64,000 nucleotides of DNA. Origin: Hymenobacter norwichensis DSM 15439 (GTDB taxonomy: Bacteria > Bacteroidota > Bacteroidia > Cytophagales > Hymenobacteraceae). The position numbers and the translations under genes were made by a program. The notes beneath the pieces are model-generated. The model had not been told where the DNA came from, did no database searches, and was given only the letters and a program-made list of their open reading frames with translations. How positions within the stretch are numbered: the stretch's first letter is position 1; every line of letters starts with the position of its first letter. Positions 8,388 to 16,756 of this stretch are shown here, in pieces. Location of the stretch: assembly GCF_000420705.1 (NCBI RefSeq), contig NZ_ATVL01000006.1, positions 744,267-808,266 on the forward strand, in the 5' to 3' direction.

Positions 8388-9146
8388 ATGGAGTACACCT
8401 TGCCACCCGCCGAAAAAACCTGGGAAAACCACCTGCTTCTAAACGCATTTTATCCGCCCCTGACGCTGGAGCAGCCACGCCGCACACCTATGCGGGAACT
8501 GATTTCCACTATTCTCTCGCACCGTACCACCCACGCCGACGAAGAGCTGGCCTACGACCGGATGCTGGAAGCATTTGGTGATTGGGCCGGGGTGTTAGCG
8601 GCTCCTACCACTGAATTGGCCCACGCCATCCGGACTACCCGCTGGCCCGACACGCAGGCGCCCCGTATCCAAGAGGTGCTGCGCCGCATCCAGACCCAGA
8701 CGGGTGGCGAATTTCACTTGGACTTTCTGGCGGATTGGCCTGTAGAGCAAGGCATGCAATGGCTGACCGATATGCCCGGCATCGGTCTGAAGACGGCTTC
8801 CTTGGTGTTACTTTTCAACTTTCATAAGCCCGTGCTGCCCGTTGATACGCACGTGCACCGCATTGCGCAGCGTGTAGGCATGATTGGGCCGAAAGCTTCC
8901 GCCGACAAAGCGCATCAGGTACTATTGGAGCAACTGCCTAAGGACGCGCTGGTGCTGCTTAACTTTCATAAGCACAACTATTGGCACGGGCAGCGCATCT
9001 GCCTGTTCAGCAAGCCCGATTGTCCGAAATGCCCCTTGAAAGGCTTCTGCAATTATTATCTGGAGCATTATGGTCCGGCCACTCCTGAGGCGCTGGCCGC
9101 TACGCCCAAGCAGTGGGATACCGCCTGGGGTGCGTTGCCGCATTAG
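8388..9146 (+). CDS. endonuclease III-like HhH-GPD DNA glycosylase with iron-sulfur cluster
   Basis: The start at 8388 (MEYTLPPAEKTWENH) avoids a terminator within the longer frame. The 252-residue protein has the helix-hairpin-helix MPGIGLKTASLVLLF with the catalytic Lys position, followed by the catalytic Asp in LPVDTHVHRIAQRVG. The C-terminus carries CLFSKPDCPKCPLKGFC, the C-x6-C-x2-C-x5-C ligand set of a [4Fe-4S] cluster. Enzymes of this class remove oxidised pyrimidines, mismatched thymine or mismatched adenine. Without a NUDIX domain this is not MutY. It looks like a divergent Nth-type enzyme. Substrate preference cannot be read from the sequence. Confidence 0.85.
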   Translation: MEYTLPPAEKTWENHLLLNAFYPPLTLEQPRRTPMRELISTILSHRTTHADEELAYDRMLEAFGDWAGVLAAPTTELAHAIRTTRWPDTQAPRIQEVLRRIQTQTGGEFHLDFLADWPVEQGMQWLTDMPGIGLKTASLVLLFNFHKPVLPVDTHVHRIAQRVGMIGPKASADKAHQVLLEQLPKDALVLLNFHKHNYWHGQRICLFSKPDCPKCPLKGFCNYYLEHYGPATPEALAATPKQWDTAWGALPH

Positions 9147-9152
9147 GCCTTT

Positions 9153-9229
9153 GCTGTTAGCTGATGGCTTTTAGCTGTTAGCTTTGGCGCGGCACAGCGG
9201 CTAACAGCTAAAAGCCATCAGCTAACAGC
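9153..9229. repeat. perfect 29-bp inverted repeat, TAGCTGTTAGC word family (copy 1)
   Basis: The arm 9153-9181 (gctgttagctgatggctttt...) is exactly complementary to 9201-9229 (...aaaagccatcagctaacagc) around a 19-base loop. The right arm ends eight bases before the next start codon, so the hairpin sits in the leader of the radical SAM gene. Related copies are at 34291 and 48833. Confidence 0.9.
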
Positions 9230-9237
9230 TCACTACT

Positions 9238-10221
9238 ATGCGTCTCGTTCGTCATCCGGTTCTGTGCAATTATTACGTCACGTATCGGTGCAATGCGCGG
9301 TGCTCATTCTGTGATATTTGGGAGAAACCCTCGCCGTATATTCAGCTCTCAGATGTGGAGCGCAACCTACAAGACCTGAAAAAGCTGGGTGTATCGGTGG
9401 TGGATTTTACGGGCGGTGAGCCGCTGTTGCACCGCCAGATACACGAATTTGTGGGCCTGGCGCACGATATGGGCTTTATTACCACGCTCACCACCAACTG
9501 CTTGCTGTACCCGAAGTACGCCGAGAAGCTACGCGGCAAAGTGGACATGCTGCACTTCTCGCTCGACGCCTCTGAAAAGGAAGTGCACGACAAAGGCCGC
9601 GGCGTGGCTTGCTACGATTTTGTGCTGGAGAGCATCCGGGTGGCGCGGGAACTGGGGGAGCGGCCCGATATTCTGTTCACCGTGTTCCGCGAAAACCTGC
9701 ACGACCTGGAAGCTGTGTACCGCGACATTGCGCAACCTAACAAGCTGATGCTGATTCTGAACCCCGCTTTCGAGTACAATAGCGTGGAAACCGGCGAGCA
9801 GCTCACCGCCGAAGAACTAGACTACCTATCAGCCTTTGGGCAGCGCAAGGGCGTGTATCTCAACGAGGCCTTCATCCAGCTCCGGCGCGACGGCGGCAAC
9901 CACGTAGCCGCGCCAGTGTGCCGGGCGGCTAGCACTACGCTTGTTATCTCGCCCAGCAACGAACTAGTACTGCCATGCTACCACTTGGGCGAGCAGAAAT
10001 TCCCCATCAACGGGCAGCTTTTTGGCCTGTATAATTCGCAGCAAGTGCAGCAACTAGCGGCGCTGGAAGGCCGGTTGCCGCAGTGTGAGGGCTGCACCAT
10101 CAACTGCTACATGCAGCCAAGCTTCGCTGTTGAAACCAGCAAATACTTCTGGCATGCGCTGCCCAGCACGCTTAAGTATAATTGGGAAAAAGGTACCTGG
10201 AAACGAATGCTGACCCGGTAG
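9238..10221 (+). CDS. radical SAM protein with SPASM-like C-terminus
   Basis: The 327-residue protein carries the radical SAM cluster motif CNARCSFC near residue 18, then DFTGGEPLL (the GGE motif) and a TIM-barrel pattern (TTLTTNCLL, MLHFSLDAS). C-terminal cysteines (PVCRAASTT, LPCYHLGE, CEGCTINCYMQ) suggest an auxiliary cluster of the SPASM or Twitch kind. Such enzymes modify peptides, cofactors or lipids by radical chemistry. No precursor peptide or partner gene is visible nearby, so I name no substrate. It follows a long inverted repeat and overlaps nothing. Confidence 0.75.
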   Translation: MRLVRHPVLCNYYVTYRCNARCSFCDIWEKPSPYIQLSDVERNLQDLKKLGVSVVDFTGGEPLLHRQIHEFVGLAHDMGFITTLTTNCLLYPKYAEKLRGKVDMLHFSLDASEKEVHDKGRGVACYDFVLESIRVARELGERPDILFTVFRENLHDLEAVYRDIAQPNKLMLILNPAFEYNSVETGEQLTAEELDYLSAFGQRKGVYLNEAFIQLRRDGGNHVAAPVCRAASTTLVISPSNELVLPCYHLGEQKFPINGQLFGLYNSQQVQQLAALEGRLPQCEGCTINCYMQPSFAVETSKYFWHALPSTLKYNWEKGTWKRMLTR

Positions 10222-10231
10222 TTGCCCGTTG

Positions 10232-10591
10232 CTACGAGAAGAAGCGGATAGAAAGCGGATATACCCACAGTTCACCGTTGTTAGCTTTAATTGCCCCAAT
10301 AACGGGAAAGATAAGCCCTAGCACCGCCAGAATGCCAAGTAGCGGCAGACCAATTAACACGAAAATCAGCATGCCGCTGATGGCACCATAAATCAGGGAA
10401 CTGATTACCCAGTTGGTTACCACTTTGCCGTGAGCATCGACGCCGGGTAGTTCGTTTTTCTTGAGCTGCCAAAGCACGATGGGTAGCACAAATCCTGCTC
10501 CTGGCACCAGCACGCCAGCCAACAACGAAAGGTGCAGAAAAGTGGTCCACTGACGGGTTTCCTGATCGGCGGAAAAAAATGGCTCCTGCAT
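10232..10591 (-). CDS. DUF4870-family membrane protein
   Basis: The 119-residue protein starts with a polar segment (FFSADQETRQWTTFLHLS) followed by hydrophobic stretches: LAGVLVPGAGFVLPIVLWQL, then about residues 60-85 and 90-100. The W-x-x-L-x-H-L-S start, GxxxPLxxW-type first helix and internal NW are typical of DUF4870 (Tic20-like) membrane proteins of unknown function. It converges with the radical SAM gene 10 bases away. A short inner-membrane role is all that can be inferred. Confidence 0.7.
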   Translation of the reverse strand: MQEPFFSADQETRQWTTFLHLSLLAGVLVPGAGFVLPIVLWQLKKNELPGVDAHGKVVTNWVISSLIYGAISGMLIFVLIGLPLLGILAVLGLIFPVIGAIKANNGELWVYPLSIRFFS

Positions 10592-10766
10592 AGCATACTA
10601 CCTTTTGCGCTGCCGGAGGTGGCAGACAGGCAGCAAGTAAGTGAAAATCAGCAGTAAGCCTAGCCATTGCTCGCTAGATTCGCTGAGGAGAAGTTTTCAC
10701 GCGTAGGTTTGCAGTGGCCGTGCCATGCAGCCTCACCAAACAGCCACTTCATCCTCAGTTTCCTAT

Positions 10767-11279
10767 ATGCCCGCTCTCATCCTGCCCGTTCACGGAATCA
10801 CGCCCCAGCTAGGGGCCAACTGCTACGTTGCCGACAACGCTACCATAATTGGCGACGCGGTGCTAGGTGAAAACTGCACTGTGTGGTTTAATGCCGTTAT
10901 CCGAGGCGACGTGAACAGTATCCGCATCGGCAACCAAACCAATATTCAGGACGGGGCCGTGCTGCACTGTACTTATCAGAAGGCGGCCTTAACCATCGGT
11001 TCCCGCGTTAGTATCGGCCACAAGGCCATTGCCCACGGCTGCACCATCGAAGACGACGTGCTGATTGGCATGGGCGCCATTGTGATGGACCATGCTGTGA
11101 TAGGCACCGGCTGCATTATTGCAGCGGGCGCTGTAGTACTCGAAAACACGCAGTGTGAGCCAGGCTACTTGTACGCTGGTATTCCGGCCCGCCGTATCAA
11201 GCCGGTAACTGACGAGCAGCGCGCAACTATAGCCCGTACCGCCGATAATTACGTGTTGTATGCTAGCTGGCTGAAATAA
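10767..11279 (+). CDS. gamma-class carbonic anhydrase family hexapeptide-repeat protein
   Basis: The start at 10767 (MPALILPVHGITPQLGANCY) matches the usual start of this family better than the ATG 42 bases upstream. The 170 residues form a left-handed beta-helix of hexapeptide repeats (VADNATIIGDAVLGENCTVW, RIGNQTNIQDGAVLH) and end in GYLYAGIPARRIKPVTDEQ. The three metal-binding histidines fit in VLHCT and SIGHKAIAHGC. Members (YrdA, PaaY, CaiE-like) are zinc or iron gamma carbonic anhydrases or thioesterase-associated homologues. Metal and activity are inferred from the family. Confidence 0.85.
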   Translation: MPALILPVHGITPQLGANCYVADNATIIGDAVLGENCTVWFNAVIRGDVNSIRIGNQTNIQDGAVLHCTYQKAALTIGSRVSIGHKAIAHGCTIEDDVLIGMGAIVMDHAVIGTGCIIAAGAVVLENTQCEPGYLYAGIPARRIKPVTDEQRATIARTADNYVLYASWLK

Positions 11280-11282
11280 AGA

Positions 11283-11320
11283 GTTGCGAGTTGTCAGTAC
11301 GACACCTGACAACTCGCAAC
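11283..11320. terminator. perfect 15-bp inverted repeat between convergent genes
   Basis: gttgcgagttgtcag and ctgacaactcgcaac pair exactly around an 8-base loop. It lies between two converging genes four bases from both ends, so it probably ends both transcripts, although no long T run follows. Confidence 0.7.
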
Positions 11321-11323
11321 TGA

Positions 11324-12655
11324 TTACAGATTCAGCGCTTCGTTGGCTTCTTCTTCCTGCTCAGCGGCAGTGGTTACGCGCAACTGCACTAACTCCACGG
11401 AGCGGCGGGAGCGTTTCAGTACCCGGAACTCGTAGTTGTCGAGCACGGCCACGTCGCCTACTTCAGGGATGTTGCCATAGATGACGTTGAGCAAGCCGCC
11501 TACGGTTTCGTAATCGTCGCCTTCGGGCAGAGGGTAGGGGAGATACTCGTTGGCGTCGGAGATGGCCGTGGCGGTGTTCACGCGGTATTCCATTTCCGAT
11601 ACCTTTTCCACTACCGGCACTTCATTGTCGTACTCATCCTGAATTTCGCCGACCAACTCCTCCATGATGTCCTCGATGGTGACAATACCGGAAACGCCGC
11701 CGAACTCGTCGCTCACGATGGCCATGTGCATGTGCTTGCGCTGAAACTGGCGAAGCAGGCGGTTAATCTTCTTGGTTTCGGGCACGAAGTAGGCGGGGCG
11801 CATGATTTTTTGCAGCACAATCGGCTCGTTGCGCCGAATGATTTGCAGCAAATCTTTCACGTATAGCACGCCCACAATGTTGTCGATGTTGCCCTCGAAT
11901 ATTGGAATCCGGGAAAAGCCTTCATCGTACACTGTTTCCAGAATACCGTCTTGTGGTGTGTTTACATCAATGGCCGACAGCTTGGTGCGAGGCACCATAA
12001 TCTGCTTCACCATCCGGTCATTGAACTCGAATACATTTTCAATCAGCTCGTGCTCCGAATCCTGAATCTCGCCGCTCTGCTTGCTTTGGTCCAGCAATAG
12101 CCGAATTTCTTCGGCCGAGTGCGCTTCGGGGCCGTGGGTTACTTCGCCGCCTACCAACCTAGCTACCATATTAGAAAGCGTATTGAGCAGCCAAATAAAA
12201 GGTTTGGTAATCCAGGCGAAGGCAAACAGCGGAATTGCTACGGCAATGGTCGTGTTTTCGGGCTTCTGAATAGCTAGCACCTTGGGTGCCTGCTCACCCA
12301 GCACGATGTGCAACACCGTGATGATAGAAAAGGAGGTGACCAGCGAAATCTGGTGTACCGCTGTGGCGGAGAGGGTGATATGGAAGTTATCAATAACAGC
12401 CATTACCACTTCAGCTACCACGCTTTCCCCAATCCAACCCAGTGCCAGCGAAGCCAGGGTAATACCCAACTGCGTTGCCGATAAGTAGAAGTTCAGGTCG
12501 TGCAGCATGCGCTGCACCAGTTTGGCCAAGCGGTTGCCGCCTTGCGCTTTTATGTCGATTTGCGAAGAACGAACCTTCACGAAGGCAAACTCTGCTGCCA
12601 CAAAAAACCCGTTCACTAATACCAGCAGAACGGTCAGAAATATATTTAAAGCCAT
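11324..12655 (-). CDS. CNNM/CorC-type hemolysin-family transporter
   Basis: The start at 12655 (MALNIFLTVLLVLVNGFFVA) gives a first membrane helix directly and drops seven unlikely residues. The DUF21 membrane domain covers about residues 1-190. It is followed by a CBS pair (QIMVPRTKLSAIDVNTP, RIPIFEGNIDNIVGVLYVKD, MRPAYFVPETKKI) and the C-terminal CorC/HlyC domain (VNTATAISDANEYLP, ETVGGLLN, YEFRVLKRSRRSVELV). Relatives export magnesium or cobalt and are often called hemolysins by old annotation. The 443 residues agree with the family. Ion specificity is not readable. Confidence 0.88.
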   Translation of the reverse strand: MALNIFLTVLLVLVNGFFVAAEFAFVKVRSSQIDIKAQGGNRLAKLVQRMLHDLNFYLSATQLGITLASLALGWIGESVVAEVVMAVIDNFHITLSATAVHQISLVTSFSIITVLHIVLGEQAPKVLAIQKPENTTIAVAIPLFAFAWITKPFIWLLNTLSNMVARLVGGEVTHGPEAHSAEEIRLLLDQSKQSGEIQDSEHELIENVFEFNDRMVKQIMVPRTKLSAIDVNTPQDGILETVYDEGFSRIPIFEGNIDNIVGVLYVKDLLQIIRRNEPIVLQKIMRPAYFVPETKKINRLLRQFQRKHMHMAIVSDEFGGVSGIVTIEDIMEELVGEIQDEYDNEVPVVEKVSEMEYRVNTATAISDANEYLPYPLPEGDDYETVGGLLNVIYGNIPEVGDVAVLDNYEFRVLKRSRRSVELVQLRVTTAAEQEEEANEALNL

Positions 12656-12856
12656 AGATCCGGGGGTCGGGCTCACGCGGCCCAGCTCCCTTGGTACTAC
12701 AAAAGTACGTGTTTCCGCCCAAGCGGTTCCGGCTGAGTTATAATTGGTCGCAACTTGCTAGGTGTTTACTTTGTTGGAAACCCCTAAACCCGTGCGGCTG
12801 TTGGGCTTTCTGCCGACCTTTGCGGTCTTATCGTTTTCGTTGCTTTTTCTTTTCCA

Positions 12857-15094
12857 ATGACTTCCTTCAAGAATATCCTGTTGGTTCTGCTGCTGGTGCT
12901 GGGCACGGCAGCCGGTGCCACCGCCCAAGTTCTGACGCCCACCAAGCTGTCGGTAGCGCTTGGTGCCTCCACGGTTAAGGCGGGCGAGGAAGTGGACCTT
13001 ATCGTTAATGCCCGCATCGACGACAAGTGGCACCTTTACGCCACCGACTTCGACCCTGATCTGGGACCTACAGTTTTCACGTTCAACTTCACCAAGAGCC
13101 CGGCCTACGAGCTAGTGGGCAAGCCCAAGTCTATTAGCTCGCAGAAGCACTACGACGACGTATTCAAGGGTGACGTCACATACTTCGAGAAAACCGGCCA
13201 AATCCGGCAGCGCATTCGGGTGTTGCAGCCGGGCGCCCTCACCGTGAAGGCCAGCGTGGAGTACCAAAGCTGCACCGATGTAGACGGCCGCTGCATTCCC
13301 GGCGACGAAACACTGAGCTTTGGCCCCATCACCGTAACGGGCACCGCCGTACCTGCTCAGGCTCCTGACACCAAGCCCGCCACACCTGCCAAGCCCAGCG
13401 CACCTACTGGTGCTGTAACTGCCCCTACTACCTCAGCAACAACCGCCGCCGCAGCTACTGCTACCCCTATCGACACTGCTGCAACAGCTGCCGTCGTGCC
13501 ACCAACGCCCGCTACAACCACTATTGCTGAAGACACTACTGTAGCCACTGCTGCGCCGACCACTGCTAGGGTAGCTGCCTCGTCAGTAATGGGTGCTAAT
13601 GGCGCTGAACCTGCCAAGGAAAGCTTGCTGGCTTTTGCATTCGGAGCATTCCTGTTTGGGCTGAGCGCCCTTATTACCCCCTGCGTGTTCCCGCTGATTC
13701 CGATGACTGTATCGTTCTTTACTAGCGGCAACGACAGCCGGCAACGGGGCATCCTGAAAGCCTTCGTGTACGGCCTCAGCATCATCGTCATCTACGTGCT
13801 GATTGGGGTGGTAGTAGCGGCATTATTAGGCGAAGACGGTCCCAACTTGATTGCTACGCACTGGTTACCCAATTTAATTTTCTTCACGGTATTCGTGGTA
13901 TTCGGCTTGTCATTTCTGGGCTTGTTTGAAATCACGCTGCCCCACGGCATGGTCAATAAAATTGACGCGCAAGCCGACAAAGGCGGCTGGGGTGGTGTTT
14001 TTTTTATGGCTCTCACGCTGGTAGTGGTGTCGTTTTCGTGCACTGGGCCTATTGTGGCGAGTATCCTGGGTTTGGCTGCGCGGGGCGAAAGAATCACGCC
14101 GGTTGTAGGCATGTTGGGTTTCTCAATGGCGTTTGCGCTGCCGTTCACATTGTTTGCCATCTTCCCAACCTGGCTTAAAAGTCTGCCCCGCTCAGGCGGC
14201 TGGTTGAACACGGTGAAAGTGGTGCTGGGCTTCGTGGAGCTAATGCTAGCCCTGAAATTCCTGAGCATGGCCGACCTAGCCTACCACTGGAACCTGCTGC
14301 CGCGCGACATTTATTTGGTGCTCTGGATTGCGCTGTCGGGCCTGCTGGGGCTGTATCTGCTGGGCCGGTTCAAGCTTTCCCACGATTCCGACCTGACCCA
14401 CCTGAGCGTGGGCCGGCTGCTGATGGCGGTGCTGGCATTCAGCTTCATGACCTACCTGGTGCCTGGCCTGTTTGGAGCGCCGCTGCCGCTGCTGGCCGGC
14501 TACTTACCCCCTCAGTCTAGCCGCGACTTCACGCTGGCTGCTACGGCTACGCCAGTTGCCACTGCTACTAAGATGAACGCCTTATGCGAAGCGCCTCGCT
14601 ATAGTGAGTTTCTGGAGCTGCCCCACGGCCTGCGTGGTTACTTCGACTTAGAGCAGGCCCAGCGCTGCGCCAAAGCCGAAAACAAGCCTATATTCATCGA
14701 CTTCACTGGCCACGCCTGCGTGAATTGCCGCAAGATGGAAGCTACCGTATGGAGCAACCCGGAGGTGCTGCGCCGCCTGCGCGACGACTACGTGGTGGTG
14801 GCCCTGTACGTGGACGACAAAACCGAACTGCCCGCCGCTGAGCAGTACACCTCCAAGTATGACAACAAGCTGAAATCCACACTGGGCAAGAAAAACGCAG
14901 ATTTGCAGCTAACTGGCTTCAACGTGAATGCTCAGCCCTTCTACGTGCTGCTTGACCCTAACACACCTGCTAACCTGCAAAACACGCTGGCTACACCTAT
15001 TGCGTATGAACCCGATGCGGAGGCATTCGTGAAGTTTCTGGATGCCGGCTTGGCCCGTTACCACCAGCAAAACCAGCCGGTAGCCAACCGCTAA
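12857..15094 (+). CDS. dsbD: thiol:disulfide interchange protein DsbD
   Basis: The 745-residue protein has four parts. A signal peptide ends in ATAQ. A periplasmic DsbD alpha-like domain follows (CTDVDGRCIPG carries its two cysteines, near residue 140). Next is an Ala/Thr/Pro-rich linker of about 85 residues, unusually long. Then comes a CcdA-like membrane domain (LITPCVFPLIPMTVSFF and SFSCTGPIVASILG hold the two membrane cysteines). The C-terminal thioredoxin-like domain has FTGHACVNCRKMEA as its active site near residue 620. DsbD carries electrons from cytoplasmic thioredoxin to periplasmic proteins. Thioredoxin itself is encoded 3.6 kb downstream. A clear terminator follows. Confidence 0.93.
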   Translation: MTSFKNILLVLLLVLGTAAGATAQVLTPTKLSVALGASTVKAGEEVDLIVNARIDDKWHLYATDFDPDLGPTVFTFNFTKSPAYELVGKPKSISSQKHYDDVFKGDVTYFEKTGQIRQRIRVLQPGALTVKASVEYQSCTDVDGRCIPGDETLSFGPITVTGTAVPAQAPDTKPATPAKPSAPTGAVTAPTTSATTAAAATATPIDTAATAAVVPPTPATTTIAEDTTVATAAPTTARVAASSVMGANGAEPAKESLLAFAFGAFLFGLSALITPCVFPLIPMTVSFFTSGNDSRQRGILKAFVYGLSIIVIYVLIGVVVAALLGEDGPNLIATHWLPNLIFFTVFVVFGLSFLGLFEITLPHGMVNKIDAQADKGGWGGVFFMALTLVVVSFSCTGPIVASILGLAARGERITPVVGMLGFSMAFALPFTLFAIFPTWLKSLPRSGGWLNTVKVVLGFVELMLALKFLSMADLAYHWNLLPRDIYLVLWIALSGLLGLYLLGRFKLSHDSDLTHLSVGRLLMAVLAFSFMTYLVPGLFGAPLPLLAGYLPPQSSRDFTLAATATPVATATKMNALCEAPRYSEFLELPHGLRGYFDLEQAQRCAKAENKPIFIDFTGHACVNCRKMEATVWSNPEVLRRLRDDYVVVALYVDDKTELPAAEQYTSKYDNKLKSTLGKKNADLQLTGFNVNAQPFYVLLDPNTPANLQNTLATPIAYEPDAEAFVKFLDAGLARYHQQNQPVANR

Positions 15095-15114
15095 GTTGTA
15101 ACTGCTTATTTTTC

Positions 15115-15157
15115 ACGGCCCGCTCCCTGGGATATAAGCCGGGAGCGGGCCGTTTTG
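15115..15157 (+). terminator. terminator of dsbD
   Basis: acggcccgctccc at 15115-15127 pairs with gggagcgggccgt at 15141-15153, followed by ttttg. Confidence 0.85.
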
Positions 15158-15180
15158 CGTCCATTCACCTTTCACTTACC

Positions 15181-16323
15181 ATGCAAAAGTTTCTACTCCT
15201 GCTGTTTGCAGGGCTGCTCGGCCAGTTAACTCCTGCTGCAGCCCAAACTTCCGCCAATGCCAGTCCATCAGGGCCCTTCACGCTGGTTATCCACGGCGGA
15301 GCGGGCACAATCACCAAGGCCAACATGACGGCGGAACAGGAAAAAGCCTACCAAGATGGGCTGAATAAGGCCCTGCAAGTAGGCTATACTATTCTCAAAG
15401 ATGGCGGTACAGCGCTTGATGCCGTGGAGGCCACCATCCGGGTGATGGAAGACAACCCGTTGTTTAACGCGGGCAAAGGTGCCGTATTCACCCACGAAGG
15501 CCGCAATGAAATGGATGCTTCTATCATGGAAGGCGAAAAGCTGCGTGCGGGTGCTGTGGCGGGTGTTACGGTGGTACGCAACCCCATTACGGCCGCGCGG
15601 GCAGTCATGGAGAAGTCGGAGCACGTGCTACTGACCGGGCCGGGTGCCGAACAGTTTGCTCGTGAGCAAGGATTGGATATTGTGGAGCCTTCCTACTTCT
15701 TCACGCAAGCCCGCTACGACCAACTGCAAAAGGCGCTAAGCACCGAGAAAAGCCCCAGTTCTCTCAGCCAGCCGAGTACTCCAGTTAAAGCGGCGCCAAC
15801 TCCCACCGCGCCTACTAAAAGCAAGGGTAAAACCAAAGCCGGCAAACCAAGCAGTGGATTAGTGCCTGCGGGCTCTCAAGACCTGGCAGACCTCATCTTC
15901 ACTGAAGGCCGCAAGTATGGCACTGTTGGCGCAGTAGCTCTCGACAAGCAAGGCAACTTGGCTGCCGCTACCAGCACCGGCGGCATGACCAACAAGCGCT
16001 ACGGCCGCGTTGGCGATGCGCCCATCATCGGAGCCGGCACCTACGCCGACAACCAGTCTTGCGCGGTTTCATGCACGGGTTGGGGCGAGTACTTCATCCG
16101 AGCTACAGTGGCGCGCGACGTAGCTGCGCGCATGGAATACCAGAAGATTCCGTTGAGCCAGGCCGCTCAGGCTACCATCGATAAAGTTGACGCAATGGGA
16201 GGCAACGGGGGCCTGATTGCCCTGGACCGGGCCGGTAACATTACTATGCCTTTCAATTCGGAAGGGATGTACCGCGGCTTCATCAAAGAAGATGGTCGCA
16301 GCCAAGTACTCATCTATAAGTAG
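15181..16323 (+). CDS. isoaspartyl peptidase / L-asparaginase (Ntn-hydrolase), exported
   Basis: The 380 residues begin with a signal peptide (MQKFLLLLFAGLLGQLTPAA, then AAQ). The alpha part carries LVIHGGAGTI, DAVEATIRVMEDNPLFNAGK and GRNEMDASIMEG. The autocleavage site is YGTVGAVALD near residue 246, with Thr as the new N-terminal nucleophile, then AATSTGGMTNKRYGRVGDAP and GTGWGE-like CTGWGEYFIR. The enzyme removes isoaspartyl residues from peptides and hydrolyses asparagine. The linker before the cleavage site is long and rich in Pro, Thr and Lys (about residues 195-235), which should be disordered and may be lost on maturation. Confidence 0.92.
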   Translation: MQKFLLLLFAGLLGQLTPAAAQTSANASPSGPFTLVIHGGAGTITKANMTAEQEKAYQDGLNKALQVGYTILKDGGTALDAVEATIRVMEDNPLFNAGKGAVFTHEGRNEMDASIMEGEKLRAGAVAGVTVVRNPITAARAVMEKSEHVLLTGPGAEQFAREQGLDIVEPSYFFTQARYDQLQKALSTEKSPSSLSQPSTPVKAAPTPTAPTKSKGKTKAGKPSSGLVPAGSQDLADLIFTEGRKYGTVGAVALDKQGNLAAATSTGGMTNKRYGRVGDAPIIGAGTYADNQSCAVSCTGWGEYFIRATVARDVAARMEYQKIPLSQAAQATIDKVDAMGGNGGLIALDRAGNITMPFNSEGMYRGFIKEDGRSQVLIYK

Positions 16324-16356
16324 CTGAGTAGGAAGAAATATGCTAGGCTAAAGATT

Positions 16357-16398
16357 AAAAAGCCCGATTTGCAAATATCACTGCAAATCGGGCTTTTT
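16357..16398. terminator. bidirectional terminator after the isoaspartyl peptidase gene
   Basis: aaaaagcccgatttgca pairs with tgcaaatcgggcttttt. The T runs at both ends let it serve the peptidase gene and any transcript arriving from the minus strand. Confidence 0.9.
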
Positions 16399-16512
16399 AT
16401 TGCAACTAACATCGGCTAGCCCATAAGATTTATCTTTCTTTGCAGCCAGTAGCGAACTGAGGTGTCATTTGGCCACCTACAATGAAAATATCCGCACTAT
16501 TAAACAACAAAA

Positions 16513-16538
16513 AGGCGGCACCCACCCAGATGCCGCCT
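16513..16538 (-). terminator. terminal hairpin of the candidate sRNA
   Basis: AGGCGGCA and TGCCGCCT enclose TCTGGGTGGG on the minus strand and are followed by TTTTTGTTGTT. It is both the third motif-presenting hairpin and a factor-independent terminator. Confidence 0.75.
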
Positions 16539-16549
16539 CTTGATGCAAC

Positions 16550-16608
16550 GGAAGCACCCACCCAGATGCTGCCTTTTGCAAGGGAACGTACCCACCCAGA
16601 TACGTTCC
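16550..16608 (-). repeat. two further hairpins with the TCTGGGTGGG loop
   Basis: The stems are 16601-16608 with 16583-16590 (8 pairs, perfect) and 16567-16573 with 16550-16556 (7 pairs, one mismatch). Each encloses the same 10 bases as the terminator hairpin. The spacing between hairpins is about 9-11 bases. Confidence 0.8.
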
Positions 16609-16641
16609 TGTTTTTCCCTCCTCACATTAATCCACCCAGTG

Positions 16642-16756
16642 CTGTAGAAGAAGGATTCGAACCTCCACGGTGTAGTTAGCCGGCCGCCAAACCAGTTTTT
16701 CCCGAATCACCACCCCCGAGAGAGGAGGGTATGTCTGCCAGTTTCATCACTCTACA
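16642..16756 (-). ncRNA. class-II tRNA-like domain with CUC anticodon loop and 46-base variable region
   Basis: On the minus strand the arms are: acceptor TGTAGAG (16756-16750) with TTCTACA (16649-16643), 7 pairs ending in G-U; bases TG; D arm ATG-AAACTGGCAGA-CAT, of leucine-tRNA style; anticodon stem CCCTC/GGGGG with loop CTCTCTC; a variable region of 46 bases closed by GGTG/CACC; T arm GGAGG-TTCGAAT-CCTTC; discriminator G. No CCA is encoded. A leucine or serine tRNA should not carry anticodon CUC (glutamate codon GAG), position 37 is a pyrimidine, and the variable arm is far too long. So this is more likely a tRNA-like structure or decayed tRNA than a working tRNA. It is joined to the hairpin array downstream. 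Confidence 0.7.

Noticed and set aside
13370..13600. Ala/Thr/Pro-rich stretch in dsbD as a possible frameshift or repeat insertion
   Set aside because: The frame is continuous and both flanking domains are intact. It reads as a long interdomain linker.
16482..16679. Plus-strand 65-codon ORF with repeated Pro-Thr-Gln text
   Set aside because: It is the reverse strand of the hairpin array and tRNA T arm. Its repeats are explained by the identical RNA loops.
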